In this document: positions 56,322 through 64,000 of the stretch, piece after piece
Numbering within the stretch: the first letter of the stretch is position 1
Layout of the letters: each line of letters begins with the position of its first letter
From: Mycetocola saprophilus
GTDB lineage: Bacteria > Actinomycetota > Actinomycetes > Actinomycetales > Microbacteriaceae
Direction of reading: 5' to 3'
Assembly (NCBI RefSeq): GCF_000718085.1
Contig: NZ_JOEC01000001.1
Location: 62,001 to 126,000 of the forward strand
Length of the DNA: 64,000 nt
Translations under genes and position numbers: made by a program
Notes under the pieces: model-generated
Told to the model about the DNA's origin: nothing
What the model saw: the letters and a program-made list of their open reading frames with translations, nothing else
Databases searched by the model: none

Positions 56322-59171
56322 GTGGCTGTAAAACAGCGCGTGCACGAAATCGCTGCAGAGCTGAACGTGGACAGCAAGGTAGCCCTTGCAAAGCTTAAGG
56401 AGCTTGGCGAGTTCGTCAAGTCCCCGTCCTCGACGATCGAACCCCCCGTAGTACGTAAGCTGCGCGAGGCACTCATCGCCGATGGTGCCGCCGGTGCCCC
56501 CGCACCCGCAGCAACCCCGGCTCCGGCCGCGGGCGCCAAGCCCGCCGCCGCGAAGCCGGCAACCCCGGCTGCCGCCCCCGCGGCAACCCCCGGTGCCGCA
56601 AAGCCCGCGGCCGCCAAGCCCGCAGCGGCAAAGCCTGCCGCCGCGAAGCCCGCGGCTGCCAAGCCCGCAGCGGCCGCCGCCAAGCCGGCGGCTGCCAAGC
56701 CCGCCGCGGACGCCAAGCCCGCCTCGGCAAAGCCCGGTACCGCTAAGCCGGCCGCGGCCAAGCCCGCGACCCCCGGTTCCTCGGCAAAGCCCGGCGCTCC
56801 GCGTCCGGGTAACAACCCGTTTGCCTCCTCGCAGGGCATGGGTCAGCAGCCTCCTCGCCCCGCGGGCACCCCGCGTCCGGGTAACAACCCGTTCGCTTCC
56901 TCGCAGGGCATGGGTCAGCGACCCACCCCCGGCAACATTCCCCGTCCGCAGGCTCCGCGCCCGCAGGCACCCCGTCCCGGTTCGCCGCGTCCCGGCGCTC
57001 CGCGTCCGGGTGGTGCCGGTCGTCCCGGCGGTGCCGGTGGCGGATTCCAGCGTCCCGGTGGCGGCGCGGGTCGTCCCGGTGGCTTCCAGCGTCCCGGCGG
57101 TGCCGGTGCTGGTGCCGGCGCGGGTGCTCCCGCAGCCGGTGGCTTCCAGCGTCCCGGTGGTGGCTTTAGCGGCCCCCGTCCCGGTGGCGGTGGCGGTCGT
57201 GGCCGTGGCCCCGGTGGTGGTACCGCCGGTGCGTTCGGTCGCGGTGGCGGCAAGAGCAAGGCACGGAAGTCGAAGCGGACGAAGCGGGCAGAATTCGAGC
57301 TGCGGGAAGCCCCGTCGCTCGGTGGTGTCTCGGTTCCCCGTGGTGATGGATCGACCCCGATCCGTCTGCGCCGCGGTGCATCGATCGCCGACTTCGCCGA
57401 CAAGATTGAGGCCCTGACCGGTTTCCCGGTTCAGCCCGGTAACCTCGTCACGGTGCTGTTCCACCTCGGTGAGATGGCAACCGCGACCGAGTCGCTGGAT
57501 GAGGCCACCTTCGACGTGCTCGGTTCCGAGCTTGGCTACAAGATTCAGATGGTTTCCCCCGAGGACGAGGACCGCGAGCTGCTCGACGGCTTCGACATCG
57601 ACCTGGACGGCGAGCTGGAGGCCGAGACCGAGGACATGCTCGAGGCACGTCCGCCGGTTGTGACCGTCATGGGTCACGTTGACCACGGTAAGACCAGCCT
57701 GCTCGACGCCATCCGCAACGCGGATGTGGGTAAGGGCGAGGCCGGTGGAATCACCCAGCACATCGGTGCGTACCAGGTGCAGACCACCCACGAGGGCATC
57801 GAACGTAAGATCACCTTCATCGACACCCCGGGTCACGAGGCGTTCACCGCCATGCGTGCCCGTGGTGCTCAGGTCACCGACATCGCGATCCTCGTGGTCG
57901 CGGCGGACGACGGCATAATGCCGCAGACCGTTGAGGCCCTGAACCACGCCCAGGCAGCGAACGTGCCGATCGTGGTCGCGGTGAACAAGATCGATAAGGA
58001 CGGCGCCAACTCGGCCAAGGTGCGTCAGCAGCTGACCGAGTACGGCCTGGTTTCCGAAGAGTACGGTGGAGACGTCATGTTCGTCGACGTCTCGGCTCGC
58101 AAGAACATCGGTATCACCGACCTGCTGGACGCCGTTCTGCTCACCGCAGACGCCGGCCTGGACATGCGTGCGAACCCGAACAAGGACGCCCGCGGTGTGG
58201 CCATCGAGGCCAAGCTGGACAAGGGTCGTGGTTCGGTTGCTACCGTGCTGATCCAGTCCGGTACCCTGCGCATCGGTGACGCCATCGTCGCCGGTACCGC
58301 CTACGGTCGCGTTCGTGCCATGGCCGACGAGAACGGCAACGCCGTTGCCGAGGCCGGTCCCTCGCGTCCGGTGCAGGTGCAGGGTCTCTCCAGCGTTCCG
58401 CGCGCCGGTGACACCTTCATCGTCACCGAGGAGGACCGTACCGCCCGTCAGATCGCCGAGAAGCGTGAAGCCGCCGAGCGTAACGCTCAGCTGGCCAAGG
58501 CTCGCAAGCGCATCAGCCTGGAAGACTTCACCCGTGCACTCGAAGAGGGCAAGGTCGAGTCGCTCAACCTCATCATCAAGGGTGACGTTTCCGGTGCCGT
58601 TGAGGCCCTGGAAGAGTCGCTGCTCAAGATCGAGGTTGACGAGAGCGTGCAGCTGCGCATCATCCACCGTGGTGTGGGTGCTGTCACCGAGTCGGACGTC
58701 AACCTGGCGACCATCGACAACGCGATCATCATCGGCTTCAACGTCCGTCCGGACACCAAGGCCCGCGAGCGTGCAGCCCGTGAGGGTGTTGACATCCGCT
58801 TCTACTCGGTGATCTACAACGCCCTCGAGGACGTAGAGAACTCGCTGAAGGGTATGCTCAAGCCCGAGTACGAAGAGGTCCAGTCCGGTGTGGCCGAGAT
58901 CCGCGAGGTCTTCCGCTCCTCCAAGTTCGGAAACATCGCTGGTGTTATCGTTCGCTCCGGTACGATCACCCGAAACGCCAAGGCTCGCGTTATCCGCGAC
59001 GGCGTCGTGGTGGGCGACAACCTGGCCATCGAGTCGCTGCGTCGCTTCAAGGACGATGTCACCGAGGTCCGCACGGACTTCGAGGCCGGTATTGGTCTGG
59101 GCAAGTTCAACGACATTCAGATCGGTGACGAGATCGAGACCACCGAGATGAAGGAGAAGCCCCGCGTCTAA
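56322..59171 (+). CDS. infB: Translation initiation factor IF-2
   Basis: GTPase that brings initiator tRNA to the ribosome; 949 residues. After the IF2 N-terminal domain (about 1-55) comes a low-complexity linker (about 55-320): first Ala/Lys/Pro repeats of the AAKPAAAKP type, then Pro/Arg/Gly-rich RPGGAG phrases. The GTPase domain starts near 440, with G1 GHVDHGKT (451-458), DTPGHE and NKID, and domains II-IV follow to the C-terminus ([18 protein letters not shown]). GTG start with AGGAGAG upstream. A terminator follows directly; rbfA and truB, usual next genes, are absent. Confidence 0.98.
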   Translation: MAVKQRVHEIAAELNVDSKVALAKLKELGEFVKSPSSTIEPPVVRKLREALIADGAAGAPAPAATPAPAAGAKPAAAKPATPAAAPAATPGAAKPAAAKPAAAKPAAAKPAAAKPAAAAAKPAAAKPAADAKPASAKPGTAKPAAAKPATPGSSAKPGAPRPGNNPFASSQGMGQQPPRPAGTPRPGNNPFASSQGMGQRPTPGNIPRPQAPRPQAPRPGSPRPGAPRPGGAGRPGGAGGGFQRPGGGAGRPGGFQRPGGAGAGAGAGAPAAGGFQRPGGGFSGPRPGGGGGRGRGPGGGTAGAFGRGGGKSKARKSKRTKRAEFELREAPSLGGVSVPRGDGSTPIRLRRGASIADFADKIEALTGFPVQPGNLVTVLFHLGEMATATESLDEATFDVLGSELGYKIQMVSPEDEDRELLDGFDIDLDGELEAETEDMLEARPPVVTVMGHVDHGKTSLLDAIRNADVGKGEAGGITQHIGAYQVQTTHEGIERKITFIDTPGHEAFTAMRARGAQVTDIAILVVAADDGIMPQTVEALNHAQAANVPIVVAVNKIDKDGANSAKVRQQLTEYGLVSEEYGGDVMFVDVSARKNIGITDLLDAVLLTADAGLDMRANPNKDARGVAIEAKLDKGRGSVATVLIQSGTLRIGDAIVAGTAYGRVRAMADENGNAVAEAGPSRPVQVQGLSSVPRAGDTFIVTEEDRTARQIAEKREAAERNAQLAKARKRISLEDFTRALEEGKVESLNLIIKGDVSGAVEALEESLLKIEVDESVQLRIIHRGVGAVTESDVNLATIDNAIIIGFNVRPDTKARERAAREGVDIRFYSVIYNALEDVENSLKGMLKPEYEEVQSGVAEIREVFRSSKFGNIAGVIVRSGTITRNAKARVIRDGVVVGDNLAIESLRRFKDDVTEVRTDFEAGIGLGKFNDIQIGDEIETTEMKEKPRV

Positions 59172-59190
59172 TCCCGCAGGCTGATCCATA

Positions 59191-59236
59191 CGACTCCGCC
59201 CCCGGCACCTTCTGGTGCCGGGGGCGGAGTCGTTTT
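59191..59236 (+). terminator. Terminator after infB
   Basis: CGACTCCGCCCCCGGCACC pairs perfectly with GGTGCCGGGGGCGGAGTCG around TTCT, followed by TTTTC. Confidence 0.95.
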
Positions 59237-59706
59237 CTCTTGTCCTAGGGGTCCTTCATTCCGTTCGGTCAAGAATCTAATGGACCCCGGGGGCCCAATG
59301 ATAAATCCGGTTATCGCTCGAATAATGATGCCGTCACGGTAGCGCTCAGATCATCTTGCTCCGGGCTAATGCTTGTACTGACAAAGTCGACTTCGGTTCT
59401 CGATCCGCGTGTTGATCGAGACGCCCGGCCTCCCCGTGGACATCAATGATGATCGGGATTTCAATTCCCGCGGGAAAACATCACCGTGGTACTGACATAT
59501 GAATGAACGTGGCTTCACATTCGGGGAGAATCTGCGCCTGAAATCGTCCCTAGGTTCCGTAGATCGAGCGGCAGTGTAGTTCGGCGTGAAGCTGAGTTAC
59601 CACCGCCGTGTCCGGAGAAGTCTCGAGCAGCGCTCCGATTTTGCTTGTGTCTCAACCCCTGTAGTTGGAGGCTTCACACATGACCCGAAGCTGATTGGAG
59701 CTCAAA
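59237..59706 (+). other. Gene-poor region before the unknown secreted protein gene
   Basis: About 470 bases, visibly less GC-rich than the rest. I see no supportable gene; a short open frame at 59586-59801 has no ribosome binding site of note and overlaps the next gene. TTGGAG occurs twice just before the next gene: once before a four-codon frame (ATGACCCGAAGCTGA, about 59680) and once before ATG 59707, so a tiny leader peptide is possible. The stretch may be the remnant of acquired DNA. Confidence 0.5.
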
Positions 59707-60300
59707 ATGAATGTACACAGCATGAGCAAGAGTATTCGAGGTGTTGTCGCCGTCGTCGGGATTGCATCTCTGGTCGCGTTGGGCGCGGTGGGGAGCGCTA
59801 GTGCGACCGAGACCAAACGATCTCCGGAACCACTCGGGCTTGTCGGATTTGATACCGTCGTAGCCGCCGCCCACGGATTCGAAGTACGGACGGATATAAA
59901 CGGCTATAAGTGTTCGATACCGCAAAACTCCCCGCCGGGCCTCTGCCCCAGCGATTTTCGACTGGGCGAAGCGAATCAGGGAAAGACTTCCACGTACAAC
60001 ACCGTGCGGGATACCTGCGGATACTCCTACCTCTACTGGACCAGTTCGGGCAGGGGCTACGAGACCGGGTACTACATCAACGCGTCGGCAGGGTTCGCAC
60101 TCACCCACACCTGGAGTCTCTTCTTCACGACCACCTCCGGTCCGGAGCTTCGAGATCACTCGGGGATCGCGCCCTGGGGTGGACGAAGCTGGAGCGCAAC
60201 GGGAACCCTTGACGGCGGTGGGCAAAGCGGTAGTGCCTCCGGCACCGTGTTCCTGAATAACGGTGGAATCTGCGTTTCTAAGGGCCCCGTTGCAAACTAG
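59707..60300 (+). CDS. Secreted protein of unknown function
   Basis: A 197-residue protein with a typical Sec signal peptide (SIRGVVAVVGIASLVALGAV..., cut after SASA, about residue 34). The mature part (about 160 residues) has four cysteines (YKCSI, LCPSD, DTCGY, GICVSK), suggesting two disulfides, and is rich in Tyr, Trp, Ser, Thr and Gly (GYSYLYWTSSGRGYETGYY; GTLDGGGQSGSASGT). This fits a small extracellular beta protein. I do not recognise a family. GGAG lies 8 bases before ATG 59707. The next gene, 68 bases downstream, is also unknown and could be co-transcribed. Confidence 0.7.
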   Translation: MNVHSMSKSIRGVVAVVGIASLVALGAVGSASATETKRSPEPLGLVGFDTVVAAAHGFEVRTDINGYKCSIPQNSPPGLCPSDFRLGEANQGKTSTYNTVRDTCGYSYLYWTSSGRGYETGYYINASAGFALTHTWSLFFTTTSGPELRDHSGIAPWGGRSWSATGTLDGGGQSGSASGTVFLNNGGICVSKGPVAN

Positions 60301-60368
60301 CCAGCGGTTCTTGGCCGTAGGGCTCCGAGGGAGCGGTGGTCGCAACATGACTCGGGAGGGAACGACCA

Positions 60369-60962
60369 ATGCAACAGAAGACGAAACACGGATGGATAGC
60401 GGTTACAGGTGACGATGAATTGCCTTTCATCCTGGCGCTGGTCGCCGCCGATTTTTATGATCTCAGCGAGGTTCATGGCTTACCGAGGATTGATCTGCCG
60501 GCCATGATATCCAGATTCAGCCGATACGCGTTGGCCGAACTTCCGTCGCTGCCACGGGCGGAGCTGTCCGAATGGTGGCAGGCTCTCCTGAGCGCACCCG
60601 GCTTGCCAATGCCACCGCCGGGTGTAACACCATACGTTGATGCCTTGAACGCGGCCGGGATCAGTACCTGGTCGATCTCGTGGCAGGAATCATGGCGTCG
60701 ATGGTCGCGCACGCGAGGCGAGGCGGATTATGGAGTCTACGCGGCCATCATGAGCGAGTGGGAGTCTGCCCGCGCGCGAAACTCGCCGGATTTCAGGCTG
60801 AGCGTGCACGTCCTTCCGTTGAAAACAGAATTGGTGTGGACCTTCGAAAACCACGTGTTTGTGAGCGAAAATGCCTGGCGGGATGCATCGAAGTTTCCGG
60901 CGCAGTTGCGAGCAATTCTGTTCTCTGCCGCCGATCAGGCAGTGCGTGCCACCGAGGCGTAG
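60369..60962 (+). CDS. Cytoplasmic protein of unknown function
   Basis: A 197-residue soluble protein with no signal peptide or membrane span. It is acidic to neutral, mostly helical, with several tryptophans (SEWWQALL, STWSISWQESWRRWSR). ATG 60369 has a strong GGGAGGGAAC upstream. Its last 28 bases overlap the end of the convergent tetR-type gene. Possibly co-expressed with the secreted protein gene before it, in which case an effector/immunity or chaperone pair is one idea, without direct support. Family not recognised. Confidence 0.65.
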   Translation: MQQKTKHGWIAVTGDDELPFILALVAADFYDLSEVHGLPRIDLPAMISRFSRYALAELPSLPRAELSEWWQALLSAPGLPMPPPGVTPYVDALNAAGISTWSISWQESWRRWSRTRGEADYGVYAAIMSEWESARARNSPDFRLSVHVLPLKTELVWTFENHVFVSENAWRDASKFPAQLRAILFSAADQAVRATEA

Positions 60963-61558
60963 AGGCGGTTGAGGGATCGGGTGAAGACGGGGATATAGTC
61001 GATGACCTCGGGGGAGACCACGACTTGGCCGCGCACACCCTCGTTCAGGGCGAGGGCCTCCAGCACGAACTGTCGTGGGTCGGTGTCGGCGACAAGTTCG
61101 CCGGAGTCGATGCCGCGCTGGACGATCGGCACCAGGGTCGCGAGCGAGGTTTCCAGGACGTGGCGCAGGTGCCCGCTGGCAGGGCTGTCCTCCAGCAGGG
61201 CTTCCCCGCTCAGGACCGCGCGGAAGCGCAGCAGTGCGGGCTCGTCGGCGGCCGAGGCGGCACCGGCGATCAGGCGGTCCATCAGGTCGCGCACGCTGGT
61301 TGCGGCCGAGGGATCGTGGCGGGCGTAGGCGTCCTCGCGGTGGGCGACCACCGCGTTGAACAGGTTTTCCTTGCTCCCGAAGTGGTGAAGCACGCCCGCA
61401 TCGGTGACCCCGACTTCCGCGGCGATCTTGGCCACGGTCGCCCGGGTGTAGCCCACCCGGGCGAAGTGCTCGGCCGCGACCTCGATGATTCGCCGCTGCC
61501 GCTTGAGCCCGCTGGGGCGCGGGGTCTTGGCCGGAACCTTCGACTCGGACGTGCTCAT
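60935..61558 (-). CDS. TetR family transcriptional regulator
   Basis: A 207-residue regulator with an N-terminal TetR helix-turn-helix (IIEVAAEHFARVGYTRATVA, then GVTDAGVLHHFGSKENLF) and a C-terminal ligand domain. ATG 61558 has AGAGG 5 bases upstream; an adjacent TTG codon could add one residue. It follows the GH3 gene by eight bases, so they form one operon. The palindrome in front of the GH3 gene is its likely site, making the system self-regulated and probably induced by a sugar or glycoside. Confidence 0.92.
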   Translation of the reverse strand: MSTSESKVPAKTPRPSGLKRQRRIIEVAAEHFARVGYTRATVAKIAAEVGVTDAGVLHHFGSKENLFNAVVAHREDAYARHDPSAATSVRDLMDRLIAGAASAADEPALLRFRAVLSGEALLEDSPASGHLRHVLETSLATLVPIVQRGIDSGELVADTDPRQFVLEALALNEGVRGQVVVSPEVIDYIPVFTRSLNRLYASVARTA

Positions 61559-61566
61559 CAAAACCT

Positions 61567-63405
61567 CTACTCGCTCGGGGACACCGATTCCGTGCCGGCC
61601 AGGACCCTCGTGAGCGGCCGGGGGCTGCCCCCGGGCCAGACCAGGCCGTGTCCAAAACGGAATACCGGATCCACGGTATCGAAGGGAACGTCGGTTCGGG
61701 AGGCCGCCACGGCGGCGGTGGACCGTGGCAGATCAAACGGTAAGGTTCCGTTCACCGGCTGATAACCAAAGATCGCATCCAGCACAATCTCATCCTCGAC
61801 CCCGAAGGTCCCCAGCAGCGCGGTCGCCGCCTCGGCGATCTCGGGCAGTGCGGTGGGGCGCTCCAGATAGACGTCGATCACAGTGGGAACCGTGGCGCAC
61901 AGCGTCAGCAGGTGTGTGAGCTGCGCGGGCGGAAACTCCAGCGCGCCGTCGTGGAAGGCGCCGGCGAGCAGGCCCTCGCGCGCCTCGAAGGGGGCATCCA
62001 CCCGGACAATTGCCAGGTGGGCCTCGGCCGGATCGGTGACCACCTCGCCGTAGACGGCGAGGGTTTCGGCGGGGATGCCCTCGGCGTAGAGGCGCATGCC
62101 CTCCCGGCCCGGTGCCTCACCGGTGAGCGCCACGACGCTCGCCCGGCGGGTGGCCAGGGCCACCGCCCGATGCTCGGCGGTGGTCGCCGGGAAGGCGGCC
62201 CGGGCTGGATCCACGTGCACGGGGGAGATGCGCACCACCGAGTCCTCAGGGGTGGAATCTTCCACCTCGGTCAGCAGGCCCAGCGCCAGGCGGTCGGCGA
62301 GCACGCGGCGCACCGAGACGTCCAGACGTTCTTCGGTGACCTCCCCGGCGGCGACCGCATCGATGATCAGGGCGGGATCATCCTCGCCGCCGAGCTGATC
62401 CACACCGGCGGCAAACAGGCGTCCGACCCGCTGGATCGGCGTCAGGTGCTCCACGCCCCAGGCGCGCACCGGCAGTTCGATCCCCAGAGCCGGCAGCCGC
62501 ATCCCGGTGACCACGTTGAAATCGGTGACCACCAGACCCTCGAAGCCGAGTTCCCCGCGCAGCAGATCGGTGATGATCGAGCGGGCAAACGCAAAGCCCA
62601 CGCTCTCATGCGGGGTGTCCAGCGGGGCCGCGTAGCCGGGCATGACCCGGGTGGCACCCGCGTCGAATGATGCCACAAATGGGCGCACGTGATCGTTGAA
62701 GCGTCCGCCCGGATAGACGGTGTGCGCCCCCTCGGCAAAGTGCGAGTCGAGTCCGTCCCGCTGTGGCCCGCCGCCGGGGAAGTGCTTGACCGTGGCGGCC
62801 ACGCTGTGCGACCCCAGGGCGTCGCCCTGCAGGCCGCGAACCCAGGCGGCGCTGATGCGTCCGGCACGCTCAGGATCCTCCCCGAAGGTCCCCGAGATGC
62901 GCGCCCAGCGCGCCTCGGTGGCCAGGTCCGCCATGGGGTGCACGGCCACGCTGATCCCGCACGCGCGCAGCTCCCGCGCCATCGCCCGCGCCGCCCGCTC
63001 GGTCAGGGACGGATCGTCGGCGGCGGCGAATCCGATCGGCTCGGGGAAGCGGCTGAGGCCCGAGCTGACCAGCGCGGTCTGCACGTTGAAGCGCGACCCG
63101 TGACGCGGATCCGAGGCCACCTGCACGGGCAGCCCCAGGCGGGTGCGTGCGGCAAGGTCCTGGAGAGAATTGTGCCAGGTGGCGATGGCCTCGGCCGGGG
63201 GCGCGTTCATCAGCAGGACCGAGGAGATGCCCCGGTTCACGATCAGCTCGGTGGCCGGCACAAAACCAAAGGGTGCGGCCGGATCATCCCCCTCCCAGAG
63301 GCTCCCATCGGGGTTCGCGACAATCCGCGCCACACACAGGGCCGCGGCCTTTTCGGCGAGGGTCATCGAGGCGAGGATCCGCTCGATCAGGGGGATCTGG
63401 GTCAT
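61567..63405 (-). CDS. Glycoside hydrolase family 3 protein
   Basis: A 612-residue GH3 enzyme, cytoplasmic (no signal peptide). The barrel has SDPRHGSRFN, TVKHFPGGGPQRDGLDSH (KHFxGxG) and the nucleophile Asp295 in GLVVTDFN; a second alpha/beta domain follows. It probably acts as a beta-glucosidase, beta-xylosidase or beta-N-acetylhexosaminidase; the substrate cannot be told from sequence. ATG 63405 has AAGGAG 4 bases upstream; the frame extends to 63498 without family features. The importer is probably the divergent MFS gene. Confidence 0.92.
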   Translation of the reverse strand: MTQIPLIERILASMTLAEKAAALCVARIVANPDGSLWEGDDPAAPFGFVPATELIVNRGISSVLLMNAPPAEAIATWHNSLQDLAARTRLGLPVQVASDPRHGSRFNVQTALVSSGLSRFPEPIGFAAADDPSLTERAARAMARELRACGISVAVHPMADLATEARWARISGTFGEDPERAGRISAAWVRGLQGDALGSHSVAATVKHFPGGGPQRDGLDSHFAEGAHTVYPGGRFNDHVRPFVASFDAGATRVMPGYAAPLDTPHESVGFAFARSIITDLLRGELGFEGLVVTDFNVVTGMRLPALGIELPVRAWGVEHLTPIQRVGRLFAAGVDQLGGEDDPALIIDAVAAGEVTEERLDVSVRRVLADRLALGLLTEVEDSTPEDSVVRISPVHVDPARAAFPATTAEHRAVALATRRASVVALTGEAPGREGMRLYAEGIPAETLAVYGEVVTDPAEAHLAIVRVDAPFEAREGLLAGAFHDGALEFPPAQLTHLLTLCATVPTVIDVYLERPTALPEIAEAATALLGTFGVEDEIVLDAIFGYQPVNGTLPFDLPRSTAAVAASRTDVPFDTVDPVFRFGHGLVWPGGSPRPLTRVLAGTESVSPSE

Positions 63406-63485
63406 GCTGCTCCTTGAAATCGCGACGGCTGAGTGACCGCCTGATGCCAGCCTAGGCAGCGGAGGACAAGCGCTGGCCGAAGTTA

Positions 63486-63503
63486 ACTTAGTGGTCACTA
63501 AGT
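63486..63503. promoter_or_regulatory. Palindromic TetR operator between GH3 and MFS genes
   Basis: ACTTAGTG-GT-CACTAAGT is a perfect 8-bp inverted repeat in the 163-bp gap between divergent genes, embedded in an AT-rich patch. Form and place match TetR-family operators. Confidence 0.8.
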
Positions 63504-63568
63504 CTTTTCCGGGATGTTAAGAAGCGCTGCTGAACTGAGCCCAACTTCACGAAAGGAAGCCCTCAGAC

Positions 63569-64000
63569 ATGTCCCTCCCCACCCCGTCCGGCACCGTCCC
63601 CATGCGCCGGATCCTCGCGTTCTCCCTCCTGGAGCTGGTCGCGTTGGGATCGCTCGCCACCCCGCTCGTTGTGGGTCTCTCGCTGCGCGTGCTGCAGCTC
63701 GTCCCGGAGAGCGGTAAGGAGGCCGGGCTTGCCGCGGTCACCGCCGCGGGGGCGATCGCCGCCCTGCTGTCCAACCCGATCTTTGGTTACCTCTCCGACC
63801 GCACCACCAGCCGATTCGGGCGCCGCCGCCCGTGGCTCGTGGCCGGAACCGCCCTCGGTCTGCTGGGTGCGCTGATCGCGACCTTCGCCCCGAACCTGGC
63901 CGTGCTGGTGGCCGCCTGGGTGATCGCCCAGATCGGCTACAACGCCGCCCTCGCCTCGCTGAGCGCGCTGCTCGCCGACCAGATTCCCGAGCACCAGCGT
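63569..64000 (+). CDS. MFS sugar transporter (3' end outside the window)
   Basis: The first 144 residues of a major facilitator that runs off the right edge. The phrase GYLSDRTTSRFGRRRPWLVAG is that of the sugar-transporting GPH/SLC45-like group, and four spans are seen. ATG 63569 has AAAGGAAG 9 bases upstream. Divergent from GH3-tetR with the shared palindrome between, so it probably imports the GH3 substrate. Confidence 0.88.
   Translation, partial: MSLPTPSGTVPMRRILAFSLLELVALGSLATPLVVGLSLRVLQLVPESGKEAGLAAVTAAGAIAALLSNPIFGYLSDRTTSRFGRRRPWLVAGTALGLLGALIATFAPNLAVLVAAWVIAQIGYNAALASLSALLADQIPEHQR

Noticed and set aside
56244..59189. A 981-codon open frame on the minus strand opposite infB
   Set aside because: Antisense to a certain gene; the Gly/Thr-rich part is just the complement of the infB Ala/Pro linker.
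59586..59801. A 71-codon frame in the gene-poor stretch before the secreted protein
   Set aside because: It overlaps the start of the better-supported secreted protein gene, has no good ribosome binding site and no recognisable features.

Overview
The window is one contiguous piece of a high-GC, densely coded actinobacterial chromosome, most probably from the family Microbacteriaceae (order Micrococcales). Four things point there: the rho-prfA-prmC-tsaC-wecA-atp gene order, a Rho with a long Arg/Asn/Gly-rich insert, an ATP synthase delta subunit of about 264 residues, and the dxr-rseP-ispG-proS...nusA-ylxR-infB order. Coding is almost uninterrupted. I saw no rRNA, tRNA, CRISPR array, transposase or integrase.

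Layout. 1-2669: the end of a cell-wall-anchored DUF11-repeat surface protein, open at the left edge. 2966-6391: rho and prfA. 6672-7376: an Abi/HEPN-type gene bracketed by two identical 31-bp terminator hairpins. 7426-8937 (minus strand): cysK-cysE for cysteine synthesis. 9145-10041: prmC. 10095-12736 (minus strand): a YhgE/Pip membrane protein with an ABC-like ATPase that has lost its nucleotide-binding motifs. 12862-22582: tsaC-wecA-atpI-atpBEFHAGDC, followed by yaaA. 23502-29293: an Aah1-type purine deaminase, a DUF4192 protein, a PP2C phosphatase, an asparaginase, an OsmC protein and a PlsC-type acyltransferase. 29457-38019: an FKBP lipoprotein, dxr, a MurE-like ligase (minus strand), rseP, ispG and proS, a housekeeping block for isoprenoid, envelope and translation functions.

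38146-54764 is an accessory block placed where rimP would be expected. It holds an MFS exporter with a divergent HxlR regulator, a 1164-residue DUF5107/TPR protein, an alpha-galactoside locus and a secreted flavoprotein of the berberine-bridge type. The alpha-galactoside locus has an AraC regulator, a binding protein, two permeases, a GH36 alpha-galactosidase, an aldose 1-epimerase and a divergently placed secreted GH27 alpha-galactosidase. The secreted enzyme can trim polymers outside, the ABC system imports oligosaccharides, GH36 cleaves them and the epimerase feeds galactose into metabolism. The importer ATPase is not encoded here. nusA-ylxR-infB follow at 54907-59171.

The right end (59237-64000) has a gene-poor, less GC-rich stretch, two genes of unknown function (one secreted) and a TetR-GH3-MFS sugar locus with a clear palindromic operator; the MFS gene runs off the window. 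The items most worth a second look are the terminator-flanked HEPN gene, the pseudo-ATPase/YhgE pair, the purine deaminase lacking the usual HAGE glutamate, the cysE gene without a standard start codon, the DUF5107/TPR protein and the unknown pair at 59707-60962.
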